A stretch of DNA of 64,000 nucleotides, from positions 20,806,685 through 20,870,684 of the forward strand of contig CM077829.1 of the NCBI GenBank assembly GCA_039720395.1. Reading direction: 5' to 3'. Position 1 is the first letter of the stretch, and each line of letters starts with the position of its first letter. Origin of the DNA: Liquidambar formosana (Eukaryota > Streptophyta > Magnoliopsida > Saxifragales > Altingiaceae). The notes under the pieces were generated by a model. It searched no databases and was not told the DNA's origin. It worked only from the letters and a program-made list of their open reading frames with translations. This document shows positions 24,471-38,834 of the stretch, one piece after another. The position numbers and the translations under genes are program-made.

Positions 24471-26161
24471 TGTTAGGATTATGCCCTAGAGCCAATCATG
24501 GAGATGATTGTTTAGGGATTAGGAACAATCAATTGATTTCATTTATATATGTCACATTTATTATTGATTTAATAAAAGGGCTTATTCTATTATGTTTATA
24601 TGCATCATTTATATTTACGTAATATGTCCATGGAGTTAGAGTTGAGAATATGAAATTACAAAGGGTTGTAATTTTGAGACTGTAAATATATCTCTGTACT
24701 AAACTCCTAAATCATTCCTAGTTGAAGGTTCACTATGATGGACAGTAATGAACCATAGGACTAGCACTTGTTAGGTTGACTCTATAGGAGGATAGCTAGT
24801 CTCAAGCTATTTGTGTGGAGACACTACAACCAACAAGTGGGTGCCTATTATAAGAATAGGTACACTGAATGTGACCAAAGATATGAGATAAACTGAATGG
24901 AGTTTTAACCTGCCTGTCAATCAGTTTCTCATTGTTATAGTGGTACAAGTAATCCTTAGACCTGAGACACCATGGTTGTCTTATACATGTAGCTTTAGAA
25001 GTTTGATAACACTAAGTGCAGATCCTATTCAGGGGTTTGTAAGGGTGTTCATTGGCCCTACTGCTATGTGTGTGAAGGCATGTGAGTAATCAACAAGGAA
25101 TCCATCACTCTCAGGAAAAAGAGAGTGAATGTCTCATATAACATTCATTGAATATAACTCATTAAATCTATGGGCCCATGGTAGAATGAATATGAAAAGG
25201 AGTTTCCATAAGTTCATCATTGAGTTGATATTAATGAATGAGTATAAAGTAATTGAACTAGGGACTTGACAGACTTCCATGTCCTATTAGTTGAATTGGA
25301 GACATTGTGTTGATGGAAGGATGGAATTGTAACCTGTAAACTATAACAGAAGGGTTCTTTGTAAATGACTATTCACCTCATTAAGGACCACACCATGAGC
25401 CATATGCTAGGTGTTACTCATGGTTAGTAGAAGCCCTGATTGATATAAATGAGTTATAATCAATTAGGGAATTGAAAGGAGTTTCAATTAGACCCTTAAT
25501 GGAAAGTGTTCCATTGTGCACAACTTGTGCTGTTCCTACTACTTGATGATGTGAACCCAATGGTCACACACTGATCATGCTAAGAGAGCTTGATTGTCTA
25601 TGAGAGAAAGGGTATAAGTGATTAAAGAAAAGTTCTTTAAGGGGCTAATTTGTATTTGATGCAAACTAGTGGGCTAATTGTGTAATTAAGAGTAATTACA
25701 CAAATTAGATTAGGGTTTGGAATCCCCCCTTGGCCGGCCCTATTAGTGGGCTATATAATGCCTACTATAAGGTGATGACATCATCACAATCACTCCTCCC
25801 CAAGGGCTGGCTGAAAATTACAGCTCTCCCTCTCTCTCTCTCTTTCTTCTCCACCTCTAGCAACAACAAGGAAGAAGAAGGAAAGGAATTCAAGCTCAAG
25901 CTAGGTGTGGATACCATTGGAGGTAGCACACTTGGGCTGCTCATTCACCGCTATCCGGAGACAAAGTTTGGAGCAAAAAGGAGAAGACAAAGTTTGGAGC
26001 ATAAAGGAGAAGACATTAATCAACTGTAAGTAATCCCAACTCTCTTGGTAGTTAGGGTTTATGTTTTTGTATTATGCATAATCGGATTCATGAGTTTGGG
26101 AATCGTAGGAAAATTTTAATTCCGCCCTTTGTAGTTTTCCTCCCTAGTTAGATTCCCAACA
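24471..26161 (+). repeat. Copia 3' LTR, family A (1691 bp)
   Basis: Starts TGTTAGGATTATGCCC and ends GATTCCCAACA. The TATATAA box is at 25752-25758. The target duplication TGAAC follows at 26162-26166. Uninterrupted partner of the 5' LTR at 12166-18300. Confidence 0.95.
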
Positions 26162-26870
26162 TGAACTGCTGGAAACACTCTCCTTCAAGCCTCCAAAGAA
26201 AGCTCCAGCCCTCCTTCAAGCTCTCTCTCTCACTCTCTCACTCTCTCACTCAAAAATTAGGTTAAACTACTCTAAAGATGGCTGTAATTGCCTCAGGTGC
26301 CTCCAAGTCTCTCCAAGTGCCTCCCCTAATGCTAAAGTATAAGGGCGTATTTATAGAGTTTGAGGGGAATCCCTCAATGGTTGGGATTAAAACCCTAGGT
26401 ATCGATCCAAGGGTTCTTAGAGGCTCCCTTGGGGCTCAAGTAGGTCAGTTAGGGTTAAAAATAAGGTGGAATGGCGACTGGAAGCGAACAAATCCGAGAT
26501 AATAGGAGAGAGTCCACTTCAGCACTCAAAAAAGGAAAGTGGTTTGGGTGACCACCTGGGGCTGGGCGGCTAGCAGCCTAGGCGAAGGTGGCTAGCTACC
26601 CAGGCTTGGGTGGTTACCCGAGGCCTTGTCATCTCTCGCCTATTTTCGAACCTTTCAGCTTCCAAATGTGTTTCAAGGCTTAAATCAACTCCGATTTTGA
26701 CGAAACAAAAGCCAAAACGACCGTGTTTCGAAGGGGAATGTACTTTGAGTCACTTGAGGGAAAAAAACCCTAGCCATGGCTAGGTGGTTAAGTCTTACAA
26801 AGGCAGTTAACCACTATGCCCCACCGTCGCTTAGCTTAGGTATGCACACAAGGTCGCACCAAATGTCTTT
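26162..26870 (+). repeat. Family C LTR, right part (continues 10228-12165)
   Basis: Begins with the second copy of TGAAC and continues the LTR interrupted at 12165: the CTCTCTCTCAC tract, a TATTTATAGAG block at about 26349, the GC-rich gggtgaccacc/ggcggctagc segment at 26545-26620, then the motif CGACCGTGTTTCG. It is cut at 26870 by the next copia element; the family C end GTGTGACA is not found after it. Confidence 0.8.
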
Positions 26871-28523
26871 TGTTGGGAATCGAACAAGAGGGAAAAATTG
26901 AAGTGCGGAATATAAAAATTTTTCCTACGATTCCACAGCCCATGAATCTAACCATGCATAACATAAATCAAACCCTAACTACGAAGAGGGTTAGAACACT
27001 TACAGAATTTTTTTTTGTCTTCTCCTTTTTGCTCCAAGCTTTGATTCCGGACAGCGGTGAATGAGCACCCCAAGTGTGCTGCCTCCAACGGTATCCACAC
27101 CTAGCTAGAGCTTCAAGTCCTTTCCTCCTTTTCCTTGTTGTTGCTAGTGTAGGAGAAGAGAGGAGAGAGAGAGAGGGAGGACTGGAAATTCTGGCCAGCC
27201 CTTGGGGAGCCTCCAAAGTGATGATGTCACACATCATAGTGTGACTTAAATAGTCCACACTAAAGGGGCCGGCCCTAGAGGGGAAACCCTTTTAGGGTTT
27301 TGTGCAATTTCCCTAAATTACACAATAACCCCTATTATTTATATCAAATACAAACATGGCCTCAAAGAACTATTCTTTATGCACTCATACCCTTTCTCTC
27401 ATAGACTTAAAAGCTCATCTTGCATGATCAGTGTGTGACCCATTGGGTTCACATCATCAAGTAGTAGGAATAGCACGAGGTGTGCACAATGGAACTCTTT
27501 CCATTTAGGGTCTAACTGGAACTCCTTCCAATTCCCTAATTGATTATAACTCACTTATATCAATTAGGGCTTCTACTAACCATGAGTAACACCTATCATA
27601 TGGCTCATGGTGTGGTCCTTAATGAGGTGAATAGTCATTTACAAAGAACCCTTTTGTTATAGTTTATAGGTTACAATTGCATCCTTCCTTCAACACAATG
27701 TCTCCAATTGAACTAATAGGACATGGAAGTCTGTCAAGTCCCTAGTTCAATTACTTTATACTCATTCATAGATATCAACTCATTGATGAACTCATGAAAC
27801 TCTTTTCATATTCATCCTACCATGGCCATGGATTTAATGAGTTATATTATGAATGCTATATGAGACATTCTCTCTCTTTTTCCTGAGAGTGATGGATCCC
27901 TTGTTGATCACTCACATGCCTTCATACACATAGCAGTAGGGCCAATGAACACCTTTGCAGACCCCTGAATAGGATCTGCACTTAGTGTTATCAAACATCT
28001 AAAGCTACATGCATAAGGCAACTATGGTGTCTTAGGTCTAAGGATTACTTGTACCACTATAACAATGAGAAACTGATTGACAGGCAGGAAAAACTCCATT
28101 CAGTTTATCTCATATCTTTGGTCACATTCAGTGTACCTATTCTTGTAATAGGCACCCACTTGTTGGTTGTAGTGTCTCCACACAAATAGCTTGAGACTAG
28201 CTATCCTCCTATAGAGTCAACCTAATAAGTGCTAGTCCTATGGTTCATTACTGTCCATCATAGTGAACCTTCAACTAGGAACGCTTTAGGAGTTTAGTAC
28301 AGAGATATCTATAGTCTCAAAATTACAACTCTTTGTAATTCCATATTCTCAACTCTAACTCCATGGACATATTATGTAAATATAAATTATGCATATAAAC
28401 ATAATAGAATAAGCCCTTTTATTAAATCAATAATAAATGTGACATACATAAATGAAATCAAATGATTGTTCCTAATCCCTAAACAATCATCTCTATAATT
28501 GGCTCTAGGGCATAATCCTAACA
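26871..28523 (-). repeat. Copia 3' LTR, family B, minus strand (1653 bp)
   Basis: On the plus strand it starts TGTTGGGAATCGAACAAG and ends GCATAATCCTAACA, the reverse of the family B ends. It is nearly identical to 62268-63921. The TATA box position reads TATTTAA instead of TATATAA. Confidence 0.9.
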
Positions 28524-30691
28524 ATCTCCCACTTGCACTAAAGCCAATCGACCATGTATCGCATACGTATCTTCTCAAGATGTTGGTCTTAGACATAACC
28601 AATTATGTTTTAAAGCTTTAGTTAGTAGGTCTACAAAAACTTATGTAGATAATATCTTCTGTAATGTATCTATTACCTCTTCCAATGATTCCTCTAATCA
28701 CTTGGAATTGTCACTCTATGAGTTTGGACTTTTGATGAGACCGTGATTCCTATACTTGAGCTATAGACCCATTGTTGTCACAAAACAAGGTGTGGGCAAC
28801 TCAATGGAAGGAACAACTCTAAGTTCTAAATGAACTTATAGATCCAAACAGTCTCCTAGACAATGCGACAATTAATTCACCCTCAATAATGGAATCCACT
28901 GTATCTTTCATACAGTTCTTCCATTAAGTATTTCACCAACTAAAGTGAATATAAAATATACCCCATATGGATTATATCCAAATCCATATACCCATCTACT
29001 ATGAGTTTACAATTTCCATATACAATCCAATATTCCAAATTTGAATTGATTGATAACTATTTGTAACAATTACAATATAATAGATATCAGGTTCAATACA
29101 TAGTGTAAAATAAGGCTTCTTAACACTTTAAGAATCTTACTTGTGTTATCCTAGGGCACATGCCCTTGAATAATGAATTCTTATCTGAAGTAAATCAGAC
29201 CTCCCTTAGAATTCTCCATGTTGAACTCCTTCAACATTTCAACTATGTTTGATGATTTGGAGATACTTAGCAATCTATATGATCTATCTCTATAGATCTT
29301 ATTGGATGCTTTTGCCAAATCTTTCATGAATTAGTTTTTCTCCAAAAACTAAAACTTTACATTAGATAACATTCATATATCATTCATAATGATTATGATG
29401 TCATCCATACTTAGGATAAAGAAAAACGATCGCACTCCCACTAACCTTTTATACACTCATGGTCCATCTATACAATGAGAGAAATCAAACAATTTGATTA
29501 CCTCAACTTTATAGATGTTCTAATTATGAGAACCTTGTAGTCTATTAATAGACTTCTATAACTTACACACTTTTATGGTTTTTCACCATTTGATATAACA
29601 TCTTTATATCCTTTTTGACATATCTTATATTCAAAATGTGTGTTTATAGATAACAAGAATCAAATGGATTTCAGCATAACTATTATCAAACAAGTTTCTT
29701 TATAGACAACTTTTTGCCTATGTTGAAAACATTCTTAAATAGCCAAGCCTTTTAGGTCTCTACCTATCCATATTGGATTTAATGACTCTTAGTCATTTCT
29801 CAAGTTGATGTGAAACATCGTCTAGTCATAATCAATAGGATTATCTTGGTGATCTTTATCACCAAAGAACAATTCTTTCACATTCTAATAGAGATACAAT
29901 ATCTCTCTTATGTTAAGAAATATCCAATTTGATCTATGAAAAGATTGTAGTGTAGTTAAGGGGTTTGTCTCAACAGAGAGAAGGGTTGGATCTTTGTTCG
30001 TTTGTGGCTTTACAGACAATTCTATAAATTCTATCTACTTTTGCATCTTTCTTGAATGAACTCTTTCTCAAGAAAATCCAGCAAACATCCTAATGGACAA
30101 CGTTTGTTCATTAGGGTAATAGAAATACTATCCCAACCACTTTTGGGATATACCACAATTCAACACTTACTTGACCGTATTTCCAGATTGTCTACATTAT
30201 GTTTCCTGACATACGTAGCACAAGCCCAAGCCTTAACTTCTTTAAGTTGGGTTTCTTCCCATATCATATCTGATATAATTGGGACAAAACTGGAGTGAAC
30301 CCTAAATTATCAATATGTAGCAATTTTAAGGTATATCCTAGATGGATACATTAGTAAAACTCATCATAGATCAAACCATATCTTAATAGGGTTCAATTTG
30401 TTCTCTTAGATTCACCATTGAGCTATGGTATTCTAAGATGAGTCTACTATGGTATTCTAACATGACTATATACATCACAATGTATTAGTCAAATTATAAA
30501 TGTAACTCTTTCACTTCACCAAGTAAAAGATGGGTTTGGTCATCTCATAACCAAGTCATAATCGTTACATTTAAATGAGAGTCTCTACATCTCTTGTATT
30601 CTCGGAATACGTTACATTCGCTTTAATTAGTCATTTAAATTCAGAAATCAAATTTCTAGAATGTCTTAAATGACCTAGTTAAGAAATAAGT
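28524..30691 (-). pseudogene. Decayed copia pol (RT, RNase H region), minus strand
   Basis: It starts next to the LTR with ATCTCCCACTTGCAC, the reverse of the polypurine tract. The best coding trace lies around 29450-29380 on the minus strand: CVYKRLVGVRSFFFILSMDDIIII, corresponding to the copia CVYKK...YVDDILL reverse transcriptase active site with YVDD changed to SMDD. Elsewhere only scraps can be aligned and stops are frequent. The first 79 bases are nearly identical to 63922-64000, so this damaged sequence is shared by family B copies and is not damage unique to this copy. Confidence 0.7.
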
Positions 30692-31450
30692 CACTACAAG
30701 AAAAACACTCTATTGCCACAAAAGTTATTGCAACAACAAAGGATATAGTGGTAATATCCCGCCTATTGCAACAATAAAATTTTTGTCGTTGCAATAGACA
30801 CTTAAAAGAGCCTACATTCTCCCGCCAAATGGAAGGTGGTTGGCGCCATATGCTATTGCATCAATAACTATTGTTGCAATAACATATTGCATTGAGTATG
30901 TTTGTTGCAATAACATATTGCTTCGAGTACTTTTGTTGCAATAGAGCATGACTGTATCGCATCAATAATTATTGTTGCAATATAATATTGCATCGGAAAT
31001 AGTTGTTGCAATAGGATATTGCATCAAAAACTATTGTTGCAATAGGGTCCCACGTGCTGGGGTGATTCACATCATGTGCTATTACATCAACAACTGGTGT
31101 TGCAATAACATATTGCATCGAGCAAGTTTGTTGCAATAGCCTATTGCATCGAATACTTTTATTGCAATAGAGCATGACAGTATCGCATCGGGAATGGTTG
31201 TTGCAATAGTCACTTAAAAGCGCTCACTTTTGCCCGCCAAATGGGGGGTGAGTGGTGCCATGTGCTATTGCATCAAAAATTGTTGTTGCAATAACATATT
31301 GCATCGAGTATGTTTGTTGCAATAGCCTATTACATCGACTACTTTTGTTGCAATAGAGCACGACTGTATTGCATCAATAATTAATGTTGCAATACAATAT
31401 TGCATCGGGAATGGTTGTTGCAATAGAATGTGCTTTTATCCCCACAAACA
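30692..31450. repeat. Left subterminal repeats of the CACTA-like element
   Basis: Dense copies of TATTGCATC paired with TTGTTGCAATA in both orientations, spaced about 25-40 bases. In CACTA elements such arrays are the binding sites for transposon proteins. The words here differ slightly from those at the right end (TTGCAACGGCAAAG / GTTGCGATAA). Confidence 0.8.
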
Positions 31451-33045
31451 GTTTGTTGCAATAACGTTTTATTTTTTTTATTTAAAAAATTCATACAAAA
31501 GGATAGCAATTTTGGCCCAGCCCATTGGGGCTCGCACGGCCCCCGCCCTATAGGTGCGGTTTGTAGCTTAATTGAATGGGAATGGTGCAAATCCGGTATT
31601 TAATTTTATAAACCGATACAGTTTTGGAGCAGTGATGGTTTAATATTTCCTCGGCTCGTATACCCACCCTTACTTAGCTAATATGATATAAATATCTTTA
31701 ATTATCTTTTAGTCTATTATATTTATAATAGCCCTAACCTATCTTTTAAAGTAATATATATTTCCCGGTCAGCAAAGCATATGCAAACAAATCATTAAAG
31801 TACATGACCATTTTTGGTTTGCTGAAATAAAAAATAAAATAAAAAACAAGGCAGCCATTAGCTATTGCATCAATAATTGTTGTTGCAATAAGATATTGCA
31901 TCAAATTCTTTTGTTGCAATAGGGTATTGCATCGGTTACTGTTGTTGCAATAGAGTGGACCTTTATTCCCACAAGCAATTTGTTGCAATAGCGTCTTTTT
32001 TTTTTTATTATTTAAAAAATTCGTACATGGGGATGGCAATTTTAGCACAGCCCACACGGTCTTGCCCCTATAGGTGTGGTTTGTAGCTTAATTGAACGGG
32101 AATGGTGCAAATTTGGTATTTAATTTTAAAAACCAAGACGATTTTGGGGCAATGATGGTTTGATATTTCCCCGGCCCGTATACCCGCCTCACTTAGCTAA
32201 TATGATATAAATATCTTTAATTATCTTTTAGTCTATTATATTTATAATAGCCCTAACCTATCTTTTAAAGTAATATATATTTCCCAGTCAGCAAAGCATA
32301 TACAAATAAATCACTAAAGTATATGACCATTTTTGGTTTGCTGAAATAAAAAATAAAATAAAAAACAAGGCAACCATTAGCTATTGCATCAATAATTGTT
32401 GTTGCAATAGGATATTGCATCAAATTCTTTTGTTGCAATAGGGTATTGCATTCAAAACTATTGTTGCGATAGGGTATTGCATCGGTTACTGTTGTTGCAA
32501 TAGAGTGGACCTTTATTCCCACAAACAATTTGTTGCAATAGTGTCTTTTTTTTTTTTATTTAAAAAATTCATACATTGGGATGGCAATTTTAGCCCAGCT
32601 CGTCGGGGCTCGCATGGCCTTGGCCCTATAGGTGTGGTTTGTAGTTTAATTGAATGGGAATGGTGCAAATTTGGTATTTAATTTTAAAAACTGAGTCGGT
32701 TTTGGGGCAGTGATGGTTTGATATTTCCCCGGCCTGTAAACCCTTTCTCACTTAGCTAATATGATATAAATATCTTTAATTATCTTTTAGTCTGTTATAT
32801 TTATAATAGCCCTAACCTATCTTTTGAAGTAATATATATTTCCCAGTCAGCAAAGCATATACAAACAAATCACTAAAGTACATGACCATTTTTGGTTTGT
32901 TGAAATAAAAAATAAAATAAAAAATCAGGCAGCCATTAGCTATTGCATCAATAATTGTTGTTGCAATAGGATATTGCATCAAATTTTTTTGTTGTAATAG
33001 GGTATTGCATAAAAAACTATTGTTGCAATAAACAAACACTTTGTT
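31445..33045 (+). repeat. Three tandem ~530-bp repeats in the CACTA-like element
   Basis: Units begin near 31448, 31974 and 32524 with ttTGTTGCAATA followed by a T-rich run. Each runs through a gggatggcaatttt/GCCC block, a TTTCCCAGTCAGCAAAGC block and back into TATTGCATC arrays. Copies 2 and 3 look more similar to each other than to copy 1, so the array probably grew by unequal exchange. Minus-strand open frames of 75-103 codons here are shared repeat frames without recognisable domains. Confidence 0.85.
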
Positions 33046-33052
33046 GCAATAG

Positions 33053-33074
33053 CATATATATATATATATATATC
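33053..33074. repeat. (TA)n microsatellite
   Basis: Eleven TA dinucleotides next to the third large repeat. Confidence 0.95.
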
Positions 33075-33199
33075 TATTACATATTACAATTAAGAGTTAT
33101 ATATACAGATATTAGCTAATGCTGACATTGCTTCTTAATAAGCCTTCCCTCCAAATTCTTGCATTCTCCTCACTTTTGGGCCCACACCATGATGTAAGC

Positions 33200-34020
33200 A
33201 ACCTTTTTTTTTTTTCTTCGTACACACTCCCTTCTGTCTTTCCCTCTTCTTCCTTTTTTTTTTTTTTCCCCTTTTTCAAATTTCAAACATAAAACCAGAT
33301 CCGGCAAGATAAGCCTCAGATTCGGCGAGATCAGCATTCTCGACATTAGGATAAGGCAGTCCAAGTTGCAGTAGTAGTCGATGGTGGTGATTCTCGCCGG
33401 ACATGAAGATCTAAACTCCTCCGACCCACAGCCGTCGGTGATCCCTCCGTTGGTGATGAAATGGCATTCGTTCTGTGACTCACTTTCTCTCTCATTTGTG
33501 AAATGGCAAAGAAGAGGAGAGAGAGAAATGGAGGAAGATGGAAGAAGAAAGGGGGGGAGATAAAGGAAGAGAGAGAGTGACACACAGAGTATGACTATAG
33601 AGAAAGAAAAAAAGAGGAGGAAGAAAGAGTGTGACAGTAGAGAGAAAAAAAAACAAAAGATGAGGAAAAAGAGGGGGGGAGATAAAAGGAGAGAGAGAGA
33701 GAGAGTGACTGTGGAGAAAGATAAAAAGAGGAGGAAGAAAGAATGTGACGGTGGAGAGGAAAAAACAAAAGAGGAGGAAAAAGAAAAAGAAAAAATAAAA
33801 AAAAGCGTGTGCAGCACATATCTATCTTTCCCCTATCCATTCCTTCCTCCTCCTTCTTTTTTTTTTTTTTTTTTTTTGGGGTACAACCTTCCTCTCCCAC
33901 TTCTTTTCACCTATCCCTTGCTTTCTTTTTTTTTTATTTTTTTATTTTTTTTCTTCCCTTCCCCCTATACAACTTTCTTTTTCATTCCTCTAATATAAGG
34001 TTTTTTTTTTTATTTTTAGG
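33200..34020. other. Polypurine and polypyrimidine blocks
   Basis: 33205-33275 is T/C-rich, 33480-33800 is strongly purine-rich (gagagagaaatggaggaag style), and 33820-34010 is T/C-rich again. Overlapping open frames on both strands (up to 215 codons) follow from this composition. Near 33300-33470 is a less biased segment (CTCGCCGGACATGAAG) that may be an old gene fragment, but I do not recognise it. Confidence 0.6.
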
Positions 34021-34282
34021 TAAGTATCTAATACAAGTTGTCAAAAGAATAATCTTGATTATAGGATTAACATTGAAAAGTTGTTTGGCAAACTTGAAAA
34101 CTTGACCACTTAAGTTTAACCATTTTTTTTATTTCACATTGATTGTTAAATCTTTTTTTCCTAATAATCCTGTTTAACTAGACCGATAGAGAATAATAGC
34201 ATTTTTGGTATTTATTTAAGTACTTTAAATGATGTTACTGTTTGATTCCCGCACATTGCGCGGCTCCATTCTAGTATACATA

Positions 34283-34285
34283 TAT

Positions 34286-34349
<64 letters not shown>
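34283..34349. repeat. (TA)n microsatellite
   Basis: About 65 bases of nearly pure TA ending at the left border of the first palindromic MITE. Confidence 0.95.
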
Positions 34350-34520
34350 GATGATGATCAGGTAAGCACGTGCTGACGTAACTTACATCAACACCCACAT
34401 TGGGAGTTGTACTTTGTGCATTAGTGGATTATGAAGTACATTGGTCCAATGCAAGGGGTACAACCCCCAATGCTTGGTGTTGATATAACTTATATCAACA
34501 CGTGCTGACCTGATCGGAAC
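34350..34520. mobile_element. Palindromic MITE 1 in a TA tract
   Basis: A 171-bp foldback sequence. Its left arm (GATCAGGTAAGCACGTGCTGACG...TTGGGAGTTGTAC) pairs with the right arm over about 60 bases at roughly 80 percent. It is bounded on both sides by TA repeats with no other flank. Rice micron MITEs show this preference for TA microsatellites; membership of that group is inference. No coding capacity. Confidence 0.75.
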
Positions 34521-34535
34521 TATATATATATATAT

Positions 34536-34710
34536 CCAGAGGTGATCCCATCAGCACGTGCTCATATAAGTTACATCAGCACTATGCATTGGGGGTTGTA
34601 CCCTTTGCATTGATTCAATGCACCTCACATTCCACTAATGCACAAGGTACAACTCTCAATGCGGGTGCTGATGTAAGTTATGTCAACACGTGCTTACCTG
34701 CTCATCATCC
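34536..34710. mobile_element. Palindromic MITE 2 in a TA tract
   Basis: A 175-bp relative of the MITE at 34350. It again begins and ends in a CAGCACGTG/CACGTGCTT foldback with internal cattgggggttgtac, and lies between tatatatatatat (34521-34535) and tatatatatctatatatata (34711 on). The two copies differ at many positions, so they inserted separately or duplicated long ago. Confidence 0.75.
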
Positions 34711-37270
<2,560 letters not shown>

Positions 37271-37381
37271 TGAAGGCTTTTCCCAAAGATGATCCAACAA
37301 AACCCTGCAGATTAACTGCTTTCCTAGGATACAAAGTTGGAATGACTCATATTGTCAGAGAAGTTGAAAAACCAGGATCAA
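37271..37381 (+). pseudogene. RPL3: Captured exon 2 of ribosomal protein L3
   Basis: Reads [20 protein letters not shown], then [17 protein letters not shown], continuing directly from exon 1 with matching phase (last codon of exon 1 completed by TG). L3 is strongly conserved here; one visible change is Val for Ala in the GYKAGMTH block. The exon ends GGATCAA before GTGAGT, a good donor. The next expected L3 exon (the HKKETCEAV region) does not follow; instead comes a duplicated segment and an aldehyde dehydrogenase exon. Exons 1 and 2 together encode about 65 of roughly 390 residues. Confidence 0.92.
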
Positions 37382-37552
37382 GTGAGTTTTCCTTGTCAAT
37401 TTTGCATGATCTTTTATGTGAACCCATGTGTAAATGGGTTACCATTGTAATAGCAAGGAAGTGCCAACAACATAATAATATAATGATTGTTAAAGCCATT
37501 TTGTTACTAGGATACTCGTTTCTTTAAAAGAAAAGAATGCAACCTAAAATTT

Positions 37553-37967
37553 TGATGTGCTAATACAAAAGGATTATATATGTTTTTAATGACATGGTTT
37601 TGCAAGATTTGTAATCTCTTTTAGTATGCAAAGGTTATTTTTTTAAGATGAAAATAGAGTGGCCTTGTTTGTCTTTGCATGTCTCTTATCTGTTTTGAAT
37701 GGAAGTCATTTCCTCAAAGAGAACTTATTGGACAAGCATATTAGCTTTCTTTTACACTTAATTTTTTTTTAGTGGGATACTTTTGTTTGGCATGGAGAGA
37801 AGGAATTGTATCACCATAGTATATATTGGTTTTCTATTAAAGATGTTGCTCCTTTGTCCTGGCATTTTAAATGCTTCACTTGCATTCTACTGTTTATTAT
37901 TCATAGTATTCATCACTGTGAGCCATTCTACATTTCCGGTTCAATGAGTTAATGTGTTTTGAGCTGC
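37553..37967 (+). repeat. 415-bp direct duplication, copy 2
   Basis: Second copy of 35899-36313. It runs straight into the first aldehyde dehydrogenase exon, so the segment bridges the two captured genes. Confidence 0.9.
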
Positions 37968-38117
37968 AAGAATTAATACTATTGCGCTTTGCTGATTTAG
38001 TTGAAAAACATAGCAATGAGCTCGCAGCTCTAGAGACGTGGAATAATGGGAAGCCTTATGAACAGGCTGCCAAAACTGTATTACCATTGTTTGTCCGCCT
38101 ATTTCACTATTATACTG
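37968..38117 (+). pseudogene. Captured ALDH2-type exon ([10 protein letters not shown] block)
   Basis: Reads [19 protein letters not shown], then [20 protein letters not shown] and RLFHYYTG. This is the N-terminal NAD-binding-domain region of family 2 (mitochondrial, ALDH2B-like) aldehyde dehydrogenases, which oxidise acetaldehyde and related aldehydes. The exon ends ACTG before GTGTGA and joins in phase with 38229. The frame is open. It is preceded by the duplicated 415-bp segment rather than a clean acceptor; GCTGCAAG is the nearest candidate. Plus strand, same as RPL3. Confidence 0.9.
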
Positions 38118-38228
38118 GTGTGAATTGATTCCACCCTACGTTCTTGTTATTATATACATTTAAAATACTCTTTAATGAATGCAATTTGTTGCAATTTTTA
38201 AGGTTTTTTTTTTCTTCAATTTATCCAG

Positions 38229-38337
38229 GTTGGGCAGATAAAATCCATGGACTGACAGTTCGTGCAGATGGACCATACCACGTGCAAACATTGCATGAAC
38301 CAATTGGGGTTGCAGGACAGATTATTATTGTTTTGTG
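38229..38337 (+). pseudogene. Captured ALDH2-type exon (WADKIHGLT block), with stop
   Basis: After TTATCCAG the frame reads [17 protein letters not shown], then [19 protein letters not shown] and a stop at 38335-38337. In intact ALDH2 the GVAGQIIPWNFPL block follows, so the PWNFPLLMFAWK part has been lost or mutated. A short AGKVG trace with a GTAAGTT donor is visible near 38450-38465. Confidence 0.88.
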
Positions 38338-38744
38338 ATTTTAGTTCTTACTTTAATGTGCAATTTTTCTTTTTTCCTTTTATATTGCATTCAAGTTGAG
38401 CCAACTGGTAACTTTGTGACAAACTAGCCATGCTTTTTTAATTTGGTGCAGGCAAGGTTGGTAAGTTAAGATCCATAGTGGATATATCTCATGAGAACTT
38501 ACTATTTTAACACATCCAAAAAGTTATTCTGTATTATTAAAGAGTTTATAAATGACTGTGTTCATTGTTTCTAACATTTAGTAAAAGCAACAGTTTCCTC
38601 AAGAGCATAAATTCCTTATTTGTTCCCTGATTAGTTTGTCTTATTTCAATGTTGACACCATAGTTTAAAAGAGTACTCAAATGATGTATCTGTTACTTTC
38701 TCTTAGGGATCATCTTGTGCTCAAATGTGTGTTCTTCGGCACAG

Positions 38745-38834
38745 GCTGGTCTTCCTCCGGGTGTCCTACATATAGTTTCTGGCTTTGGACCAACTGCTGG
38801 TGCATCTCTTGCCAGTCATATGGATGTGGATAAG
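38745..38834 (+). pseudogene. Captured ALDH2-type exon ([15 protein letters not shown] block)
   Basis: Between a CACAG acceptor (38740-38744) and a GTATTG donor the frame reads [15 protein letters not shown], then [15 protein letters not shown], matching the ALDH2 segment just before the FTGSTDTG coenzyme-binding loop. No later ALDH exons with the catalytic Cys region are seen downstream. The three exons give only the first part of the NAD-binding domain, so no enzyme could be made. Confidence 0.9.

Larger units (their letters stand above)
12166..26161 (+). mobile_element. Complete copia element (family A) with nested insertions
   Basis: The element is flanked by TGAAC at 12161-12165 and 26162-26166, a perfect 5-bp target duplication. 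Its order is 5' LTR, tRNA-Met primer site, a 3.5 kb untranslated leader, short gag, eroded integrase, RT and RNase H, polypurine tract, 3' LTR. Removing the nested 4.4 kb gives an element of about 9.6 kb. By eye the two LTRs differ at roughly 25-30 of 1690 positions, pointing to a fairly recent insertion. Stop codons in gag and pol mean it cannot move unaided. Confidence 0.93.

Noticed and set aside
33170..34105. Frames of up to 215 codons on both strands
   Set aside because: The DNA is alternating polypurine and polypyrimidine; the predicted proteins are runs of Ser/Phe/Leu or Lys/Glu/Arg with no conserved blocks.
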